A DNA stretch of 19,447 nucleotides, taken from CAYQTE01 sp964420285. GTDB taxonomy: Bacteria > Planctomycetota > Phycisphaerae > Tepidisphaerales > Tepidisphaeraceae. Positions 14,253 to 19,447 of this stretch are shown piece by piece (position 1 is the first letter of the stretch; each line of letters starts with the position of its first letter). Made by a program: the position numbers and the translations under genes. The stretch spans positions 1 to 19,447 of the forward strand of contig CAYQTE010000079.1 of the NCBI GenBank assembly GCA_964420285.1. Reading direction: 5' to 3'. The notes under the pieces are model-generated. The model worked only from the letters and a program-made list of their open reading frames with translations. It was not told the DNA's origin and ran no database searches.

Positions 14253-14704
14253 CCGAATTCAAAGGCGAAGCGGGCGGTGCTCTCGACGCCGATGTTGGTG
14301 GATATCCCGCACAGAACAATCGTCGTCATGCCTCGGCGGCGGAATTGGAGATCGAGGTCCGTGCCGTAGAACGCGCCCCATTGGTGTTTGGTAATGACAA
14401 AATCGCCCGGCTTGGGGCCCAATTCTGGCACGATGTCCGCCCAGTCCGGCGGCGGCGTGAACTGCGGCCAGGAGACATCGACGATGGGACGCAACTGGTC
14501 CTTCCCGTCGGGCGATGGCGTCACACGCACCAGAAAAACCGGCATCGAGTTCTTCCGGAACGCATCAGCCAGTGCGGCCGCGTTCTTCACCACCAAATCC
14601 GACGCGTTCGGCGCAGTCTGCCGACCCGCGATGCCCTTCTGCAGATCGATCACCACCAACGCCGTCTTCGATTTGTCGATGTTTATGTTTTGCATGCGAG
14701 TCAT
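14123..14704 (-). CDS. Isochorismatase-family cysteine hydrolase
   Basis: 193 residues with the cysteine-hydrolase fold shared by isochorismatases, nicotinamidases and N-carbamoyl hydrolases. The catalytic triad can be placed: Asp in ALVVIDLQKG (residue ~20), Lys in FVITKHQWGAFYGTDLDLQF, and Cys in VLCGISTNIGVESTAR, preceded by the expected cis-peptide region. GTDLDLQFRRRGMTTIVLCG and the C-terminal AMSAMSAEEH are typical. The real substrate cannot be told from sequence. The ATG at 14704 has GAGAAG about 10 bases upstream, inside the end of the preceding DUF1566 gene, whose stop is only 12 bases away; the two form an operon. The 3' end overlaps the convergent membrane-protein gene. Confidence 0.92.
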   Translation of the reverse strand: MTRMQNINIDKSKTALVVIDLQKGIAGRQTAPNASDLVVKNAAALADAFRKNSMPVFLVRVTPSPDGKDQLRPIVDVSWPQFTPPPDWADIVPELGPKPGDFVITKHQWGAFYGTDLDLQFRRRGMTTIVLCGISTNIGVESTARFAFEFGYNQIFAEDAMSAMSAEEHTATVTKIFPRLGLVRKTGEILAEL

Positions 14705-14716
14705 TCTACGAACTTC

Positions 14717-15979
14717 TCACGGCGATGGCGCCGTGCGCACGCAGCGGACATAGTTGAGTATCCGGATGACATCGCCCTGCGGTCCGCGGCCGTAGGGGAA
14801 ATCGGCGGCATCGCCCGCTTTGGGATCGCTGCGTTGGGCGCCGGCGCCGTGGACATCGACCAGGCGATATTCGCCCACTCCGGGCGGGAATTGCATCCAT
14901 CCCGTCGCCCGCCCGAAGGCGACGTAAATGGCAGCGCCACCCTGTCGATCGGGAGGCCCGTCAAGGTGCGTTGTGCCGGTCCAGAAGAACGGGTAATCGC
15001 CGTCGGAGAGTTTGGAGATTTGGAAGAGCGTATCGATGGCGGGTCCGCGCCGGGCCGGGTCGGTGGCCTGCGGGGCGCGCGTGTAATCGACGATGCTCTG
15101 CAATTCCTTGGCGTTGGGCAAACGCCAGTCGTCATGGCCGAGATAGTTCTCTTTGTTCTTCGCCTGCACCCACGCCAGAGCATCCTGCCAGTTCATGCCT
15201 TTGGCGCTGTCGGATTTGGCCCACATCAGGCCGGTGGCGCGGTCGGTGATGGTGCCATTGCCGTTGTCGTGGAAGTTGTTCTTTCCATAATCCGGATTGC
15301 CGCGGACGTAGCGGACGTACATGCGTGCCCCCTGGCCGCCGGGGAATGACTTGGGATATCCCTTGATGCGTCCATCGGCGAAGTTGACGCCGAAGACAGT
15401 GGGATTGCCGTTCATCGTCGTGCCGACGTATTGAGTGGCCGACCAGTCCTGGCAATCGATCCCGCGCTCGCCACTGGATTCATCGCCATAGACGAAACCG
15501 AAGAACCGCGTGTCGATGTAGGGTATCGAGTCGGCCGCGCTCATCCGGAAACTGCCGGTGAAACTGATCAGTGAGTAAAGTTCCTTGATCGTCGGCAATC
15601 GCCAGTCTGCATGGCCTGCGACGCGACAAATGGCAGCCCCGCCGGCCGCGTCCTGCCACGGCATCTTCTGCCCGCGCGCCTTCACCCACATCAGGCCGGT
15701 ATTGAGATCGCTGATCGTCCCGTCGCCGTTGTCCTTGTAGTGAGGAGCCGGACCGGGATGCTGCGCGTCCTGCCCATAAAACGCCTGGCCCGGCCTTGGC
15801 GGAGCGATCGGGCCGTTGTTGTCGAAGCAGCGCATCTGCCCCGTGCCGACGATCGGGTAAGCCAACCCGACCGGCCGTGACGTTGGCCCATCAGCGGGCC
15901 TGGTTTGTCCATAGGCAAGCGTGGCGAGGCTCAAGAGCACAACAGCAATGATCGCTGCCGGACGCACGGTTTGGTTCAT
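14717..15979 (-). CDS. Secreted protein with two DUF1566 (Lcl C-terminal) domains
   Basis: 420 residues from the ATG at 15979; the longer frame adds a basic stretch before the signal peptide and is less likely, and GAGAG lies five bases before this ATG. A signal peptide (AAIIAVVLLSLATLAYG) ends near residue 24. YPIVGTGQ...CFDNNG...FYGQDAQ (~42-73) is the common lead-in of this family. Two DUF1566 units follow: DNGDGTISDLNTGLMWVK (83-100) with GHADWRLPTIKELYSL, and DNGNGTITDRATGLMWAK (238-255) with GHDDWRLPNAKELQSI. Each ends in an aromatic WSATQY or FFWTGTT and a VRYVRG or VRCVRT strand. These domains belong to the FGE/C-type-lectin-like group found on cell surfaces; binding rather than catalysis is likely. 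It is upstream partner of the hydrolase gene at 14123. Confidence 0.88.
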   Translation of the reverse strand: MNQTVRPAAIIAVVLLSLATLAYGQTRPADGPTSRPVGLAYPIVGTGQMRCFDNNGPIAPPRPGQAFYGQDAQHPGPAPHYKDNGDGTISDLNTGLMWVKARGQKMPWQDAAGGAAICRVAGHADWRLPTIKELYSLISFTGSFRMSAADSIPYIDTRFFGFVYGDESSGERGIDCQDWSATQYVGTTMNGNPTVFGVNFADGRIKGYPKSFPGGQGARMYVRYVRGNPDYGKNNFHDNGNGTITDRATGLMWAKSDSAKGMNWQDALAWVQAKNKENYLGHDDWRLPNAKELQSIVDYTRAPQATDPARRGPAIDTLFQISKLSDGDYPFFWTGTTHLDGPPDRQGGAAIYVAFGRATGWMQFPPGVGEYRLVDVHGAGAQRSDPKAGDAADFPYGRGPQGDVIRILNYVRCVRTAPSP

Positions 15980-16348
15980 CGAGCTCTCATCCCTTCCTGC
16001 CCGCTTCACCGCCAAAGGCGCAGCACCGCTTGACCGACGCACATGCTCGCGCGCCCGGGCATTTGGCGTCGAGCGAAGCAGACTCGCCGGCCGTGATTCT
16101 ACGCCGGCCGCCGCGAGTTCGGGCGATCTCTGAGCGAAAAATCGCCGTAACGATCTTGCCAGATTGTGGTTACGTCAAAAACAAGCCCGCATCGCGTCCC
16201 GGCGTCACCCTCGTTTCCAGCCGGATATCGCGGTTTCGCCTCCCAACTGCGACGAAAAAACGCCCCAAATGTCTCGAAAAAGTTCGAAGATGTGCTGAAA
16301 AAGTCTGAACTCAGCCCGGCCGAGTCCGAACTGGGCGCGCCAGAATTG
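15980..16348. other. Gene-free stretch upstream of the DUF1566 gene
   Basis: Frames here are short and of biased composition, and I see no credible gene. It must hold the promoter of the - strand DUF1566 operon near its left end, but no clear -35/-10 pair stands out. AAAAAGTTCGAAGATG and AAAAAGTCTGAACTC around 16277-16314 are a loose direct repeat. Confidence 0.5.
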
Positions 16349-16380
16349 AACCGCCGAGTCGCCAAGAGCGCCAAGAAGGC
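16349..16380. repeat. Degenerate 10-base tandem repeat (CGCCAAGA type)
   Basis: AACCGCCGAGTCGCCAAGAG then CGCCAAGAAGGC is made of near-copies of a ten-base unit with core CGCCAAGA. It resembles the arms of the inverted repeat at 12937-13024, which also carry GCGCCAAGGCGC. Confidence 0.6.
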
Positions 16381-16452
16381 AATGACGCCAATGCCGAAGT
16401 GCCAGCATGGCCGTCTCCGCTGCTCCCCGGCTCCCCCTCTTCCCCGCTTCTT

Positions 16453-16710
16453 GAATGTTCCCCAATGTCCCCGAATGTCCCGCAGGGGGGGTGGGGGGTA
16501 GGGGTGACAAGGTGACCTGGTGACAGGGTGACGGAAGGTCTCCACCTCAGGCTCTCCTTTCTCGCCCCGGCGTGTGCCCCCGAATGCAACCGAATGCAAC
16601 AGAGGGGGGGGTGGGGGGCGGCCCACGGCCGAGAGGGTAGAAAGTGGAAAGTAGACAGTAGAGTGACGATCCGCCAGTCGGTCATTATCCATTGTCCACT
16701 GTGCATTACT
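16453..16710. repeat. Field of short tandem repeats with 7-, 8- and 10-base periods
   Basis: Five separate arrays lie within 260 bases. 16453-16482: three 10-mers of the form GAATGTCCCC. 16503-16534: four perfect-phase octamers beginning GGTGAC. 16581-16600: two identical CGAATGCAAC. 16638-16665: four heptamers of the TAGAAAG type. 16683-16710: four heptamers of the CATTGTC type. Two G-rich runs sit between them (16485-16504 and 16604-16618), each containing a long G-run, T and GGGGGG. The style recalls short tandemly repeated repetitive sequences described in cyanobacteria. No protein is credible here. Confidence 0.8.
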
Positions 16711-16755
16711 ACTCAGAACAATACCCTAACAGACGATTCTTTGCAACGGAAAAAT

Positions 16756-16775
16756 CGGAAAATTTCCGCTATGAT
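16756..16775 (+). other. 13-base palindrome followed by TATGAT
   Basis: CGGAAAATTTCCG (16756-16768) is a perfect palindrome around one central base, followed one base later by TATGAT (16770-16775). It looks like an operator next to a -10 box, but no gene starts within several hundred bases on this strand. Confidence 0.2.
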
Positions 16776-16841
16776 CCCACCACGGATTTCACGGCGAGAG
16801 CTTTGCCCGCAACCCAAACCAGGGCGATCGAGGATTCCTCA

Positions 16842-16869
16842 CGCGGAGGCGCGGAGAACGCGGAGAGAA
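16842..16869. repeat. Tandem repeat of CGCGGAG units
   Basis: Three near-copies of a unit CGCGGAGAA follow each other. Similar pieces with CCACGGATT occur on either side (16780-16790 and 16879-16888). Such environmental-bacteria repeat fragments are typically non-coding. Confidence 0.6.
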
Positions 16870-16945
16870 AGCTGTTTAACCACGGATTGCACTGACAGGA
16901 ATCCCGGATAATGGTGCAATTCCGACAAAAGAGCCGGACTCCCAG

Positions 16946-17022
16946 CCACAGAGGTCACAGAGAACACCGAGAGGAAAAACCCGGCAAGGCGGCCATGAAC
17001 CGCAACTCGGTGGCCTCTGTGT
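16946..17022. repeat. Inverted repeat of CACAGAGG-type units
   Basis: The left arm (about 16946-16963, CCACAGAGGTCACAGAG) is a near reverse complement of the right arm (about 17006-17022, GTGGCCTCTGTGTGC). A third copy, CTCTGTGGCTGG at 17180-17191, is an exact reverse complement of 16942-16953. Confidence 0.55.
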
Positions 17023-17045
17023 GCTGCTCCGAAAAAGCACGGATC

Positions 17046-17124
17046 AACCGCGGATGAACGCAGATAAACGCAGATAGAACCTGGTTCTTGTCTTATCCGC
17101 GTTCATCGGCGTTCATCGGCGGTT
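17046..17124. repeat. Long inverted repeat of GATGAACGC-type units (30-base arms)
   Basis: Arms at 17046-17075 and 17095-17124 match at 26 of 30 positions as reverse complements. Each arm is itself about three tandem copies of a ten-base unit (GATGAACGCA type). The 19-base loop contains AGAACC and GGTTCT, extending the symmetry. It lies about 160 bases before the promoter of the GloVer-repeat gene. Confidence 0.75.
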
Positions 17125-17286
17125 CCATCGCTTCGCTTCCATTTTCATGCTCTCTGGGTGAGACGCGGCGGCAGTTTCACTCTGTGGCTGGATTCTCCGT
17201 CTTCGCCAAACTGACCCACCACGGCCCCCCGTCGTCGACGGTCCAGTTCTCCTCGCCCGATTTTTCGTGAAAACCCCACTTTTCCC

Positions 17287-17314
17287 TTGCATCGAATCCA
17301 AAAACGGGCATAAT
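17287..17314 (+). promoter_or_regulatory. Putative promoter of the GloVer-repeat gene
   Basis: TTGCAT (17287-17292) and CATAAT (17309-17314) are 16 bases apart; the -10 matches consensus at 5/6 positions and the -35 keeps TTG. It would give a leader of roughly 80 bases that includes the structured element at 17331-17387. Confidence 0.4.
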
Positions 17315-17330
17315 TCGACGATAACCATCT

Positions 17331-17387
17331 GCCAGGGTGCCCGGCCTTTAGCTATAGGCGGGTCTTTACGTCTGAATCATCACTGGC
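17331..17387 (+). promoter_or_regulatory. Structured 5' leader before the GloVer-repeat gene
   Basis: GCCAG (17331-17335) can pair with CTGGC (17383-17387), enclosing a hairpin in which CCCGGCCT (17340-17347) pairs with AGGCGGG (17356-17362), leaving one bulged G and an 8-base loop TTAGCTAT. The outer stem ends three bases before the AGGAGG ribosome binding site, so folding could influence translation. I do not recognise a riboswitch family. Confidence 0.4.
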
Positions 17388-17402
17388 GAGGAGGGTGCAG
17401 TC

Positions 17403-19447
17403 GTGTCGAAACGGAAATCACGGCCTCGTCGCCTCCGGGCAATCGCCAGGGCGGCCGCGAACGCTCGTCCGCCGGTGTACCAGATCGAGGCTCTTGAAAA
17501 GCGGGTGTTGTTGTCTGGCTACGCGGCACTCACCGCCTTAGCCTCGTTCAACGGCACCAACGGCGAAGGCCCTATAGCTGGCGTGGTCTTTGACTCCTCT
17601 GGTGACATGTTCCGCACGGCCTACTACGGCGGCGCCAGCAACGGGGGCACAGTGTTCGAAATCCCCAGTGGGAGCAGCACGATCACGGCAGTTGCATCGT
17701 TTTACGGCGCGAACGGAGCAAACCCTTCTGCCCCACACGTATTGGACTCGTCTGGCGACCTCCTCGGCACCACTGAATATGGCGGCACTTACAGTGTGGG
17801 CACCGTTTTCGAAATCGCCCGCGGCAGCGGTGTCATCACCACGCTGGCCTCGTTCAACCGGTACAACGGCGCGGAGCCTTGCTTCAATGTAGCTCTGGAT
17901 TCATCCGGAAACATCTTCGGCACGACCAGCGAAGGCGGCAATCTATCGCTGTACAACGGACTTGGCGACGGCACGGTCTTTGAGGTCGCCCAGGGGAGCG
18001 GTGCCATTACTGCCCTCGCCTCGTTTAATGGCACATTTCCCGCTGGAGCCAAAGGCGTGGTTCTGGATTCCTCCGGCGACATCTTTGGCGCGACGAACTA
18101 CGGCGGTGCCAACGGCGACGGAGAGGTGTTCGAGATCGCCCAGGGGGGCGGAACCATTTCCACCCTCGCTTCATTCAATGGCGCTGGGTCCGAGCCTAGC
18201 GCCTGCGTCATTTTGGATTCCTCCGGCGACCTCTTTGGTACGACCGTCGGCGTCGGCGGCGCCAACGGCGGCGGTACGATCTTCGAGATCGCCCAAGGCG
18301 GCGCGGTGATGACCACGCTGGCGACCTTTAACTTCAGCACCGCAGTCGGCAACGTGGCCCTGGACCCCGCTGGCGACCTTTTCGGTACGAACGGAGCCGG
18401 CGACGGCACAGTCTTCGAGATGGTCCATGGGAGCGCGGCCATCACAACGCTTGCGACGTTCAACAGCGCAAACGGGGCATACCCAGAATCGGGCGTGACC
18501 CTCGACTCCTCCGGCGACCTCTTCGGCACGACCAACGGGGGCGGCAGCCACAACGACGGCACGGCCTTCGAGTTGCTGACGCTTCGCCCCACCGCGGTCA
18601 CGTCCAGCAACCCCTCGGCCGTCTATTGCGAGCCGATCACCTTCACGGCCACTGTGAACCCGGGAAGCACCGGCACGGTGCAGTTCCAGATCGACGGCAG
18701 TAATGTGGGCAGCCCCGTCGCGCTCGGCGGCAACACCGCCGCCTATACCACCTCGACCCTGACCGCCGGCAGCCATTCCATCGTGGCTGTCTACAGCGGG
18801 GATAGCACGTTTGCGCCGAGCACCAGCCCGACCCTCACACAGAATGTTGCCAAGGTTACGGCGTCAAACGCCCGTGCCATCACCTTGCTGGCCTCGTTTA
18901 ACGGCACCAACGGGACAAGCCCGGCCGATGCGGTCCTCGACCCATCCGGCAATGTATTCGGTACGGCTTGGCAGGGCGGTGCCAACGGCAACGGCGCGGT
19001 CTTCGAGGTCGCCCACGGTAGTGGGGCGATCACGGTACTTGTCTCATTTAACGGCATAAACGGAGATTACCCGGCGCCCTTGGTTCTGGATTCCTCCGGC
19101 AACCTCTTCGGGGCGACCGCTTGGGGCGGGCCGGGCTACACCGGCGGCATAAGTGGCGATGGCACGGTCTACGAGATCGGCATCGGCAGCGACCTCATCA
19201 CCACGCTGGCCTCGTTTAACGGCACCGATGGCGCCACGCCCCTCAGCCTGGTTCTGGATTCCTCCGGCGACCTCTTTGGCAGCGCCTCGCGGGGCGGCCC
19301 CACCGGCGGCGGCACGGTTTTCGAGGTCGCCCGCGCAAGCGGAGCCATTACCGCCATTGCATCGCTTAACATTGCTACCGGTATAACTTCAGCGAGCTTG
19401 GCTTTTGACTCGTCCGGCAACCTCTTCGGCGCGGCGTCGGGCGGCGG
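17403..19447 (+). CDS. Large exported GloVer-repeat protein with Ig-like domain (3' end beyond window)
   Basis: The frame is open from the GTG at 17403 to the window edge, 681 codons without a stop; AGGAGG lies eight bases before the GTG. The N-terminus is very basic (SKRKSRPRRLRAIARAA), then LEKRVLLSG (residues 31-39), the LEPR-XLL-type export or anchor motif of planctomycetes. Next come GloVer-type repeats (TIGR03803-like) of about 50 residues, each with LASFNG, LDSSGDLFGTT, GG-NG-GTVFEIA and GSGAI. I count seven (residues ~44-394). An Ig-like Big_3-type domain follows (~397-483; PITFTATV, GTVQFQIDG, AYTTSTLTAGSHSIVAVYSG). Three more full repeats and part of another come after ~491. The repeats probably form beta-propeller or beta-solenoid blades on the surface or in the medium. 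Function unknown. Confidence 0.9.
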   Translation, partial: MSKRKSRPRRLRAIARAAANARPPVYQIEALEKRVLLSGYAALTALASFNGTNGEGPIAGVVFDSSGDMFRTAYYGGASNGGTVFEIPSGSSTITAVASFYGANGANPSAPHVLDSSGDLLGTTEYGGTYSVGTVFEIARGSGVITTLASFNRYNGAEPCFNVALDSSGNIFGTTSEGGNLSLYNGLGDGTVFEVAQGSGAITALASFNGTFPAGAKGVVLDSSGDIFGATNYGGANGDGEVFEIAQGGGTISTLASFNGAGSEPSACVILDSSGDLFGTTVGVGGANGGGTIFEIAQGGAVMTTLATFNFSTAVGNVALDPAGDLFGTNGAGDGTVFEMVHGSAAITTLATFNSANGAYPESGVTLDSSGDLFGTTNGGGSHNDGTAFELLTLRPTAVTSSNPSAVYCEPITFTATVNPGSTGTVQFQIDGSNVGSPVALGGNTAAYTTSTLTAGSHSIVAVYSGDSTFAPSTSPTLTQNVAKVTASNARAITLLASFNGTNGTSPADAVLDPSGNVFGTAWQGGANGNGAVFEVAHGSGAITVLVSFNGINGDYPAPLVLDSSGNLFGATAWGGPGYTGGISGDGTVYEIGIGSDLITTLASFNGTDGATPLSLVLDSSGDLFGSASRGGPTGGGTVFEVARASGAITAIASLNIATGITSASLAFDSSGNLFGAASGG

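Noticed and set aside
16099..16692. 197-codon - strand frame in the repeat field
   Set aside because: Its sequence is the translation of short tandem repeats and G-runs (PPPPP, repeated HPVTRSP-like pieces), with no start signal or domain.
16349..17124. CRISPR array
   Set aside because: Repeats are short, degenerate, of several different units and periods, and there are no equal-length unique spacers or cas genes.
17300..17400. Cyclic-di-GMP (GEMM) riboswitch in the GloVer leader
   Set aside because: The CCGGCCT...AGG hairpin is reminiscent, but the conserved GCAAAC- and GCAAAG-type joins and the second stem are not present.

Overview
The window looks like chromosomal DNA of a GC-rich planctomycete, most likely of the Phycisphaerae type. 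Three protein signatures support this: an LEPR-XLL-like motif (LEKRVLLS) at the N-terminus of the last gene, CxxCG...CPxCG zinc ribbons inside small membrane proteins, and extracellular proteins built from GloVer-type, DUF1566 and beta-helix repeats. No rRNA, tRNA, transposase, phage gene or CRISPR array was seen. The assignment is inferred from protein style, not from a marker gene.

Layout. 1-264: gene debris, with a remnant of a C-terminus on the + strand and a doubtful membrane-protein N-terminus leaving the left edge on the - strand. 265-3089: two divergent genes for exported proteins, a beta-helix protein (-) and a PsbP-like protein (+). 3134-6924: an AraC-type regulator (-) divergent from a three-gene + strand cassette encoding a GDP-mannose 3,5-epimerase, a GHMP-kinase-like protein lacking a recognisable P-loop, and a tandem cytidylyltransferase-fold protein whose first domain has lost HxGH. 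The cassette looks like a nucleotide-sugar pathway with an AraC switch and a hairpin in its leader. 7039-12800 (all -): aconitase A followed by three tandem paralogous membrane proteins with an internal zinc ribbon, each preceded by a TGnTAnnAT extended -10 motif; the last two are recent duplicates.

13037-14252 (+): two adjacent HTH antitoxin-like genes without a recognisable RelE/HigB toxin, then a small membrane protein; a long inverted repeat lies just upstream. 14123-15979 (-): a secreted protein with two DUF1566 domains, followed at 12 bases by an isochorismatase-family hydrolase that overlaps the membrane-protein gene tail to tail. 15980-17286: about 1.3 kb with no credible gene. It is filled with short tandem repeats of 7, 8 and 10 bases, G-runs, and larger inverted repeats made of degenerate 10-11 base units. 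17287-19447 (+): a promoter, a structured leader and the first ~681 codons of a large exported GloVer-repeat protein with an Ig-like domain between repeats; it runs off the right edge.

The best candidates for something undescribed are the epimerase / P-loop-less GHMP-like / half-dead double nucleotidyltransferase cassette, the zinc-ribbon membrane paralogs after aconitase, the toxin-less HTH pair with its membrane neighbour, and the repeat field at 16.3-17.2 kb.
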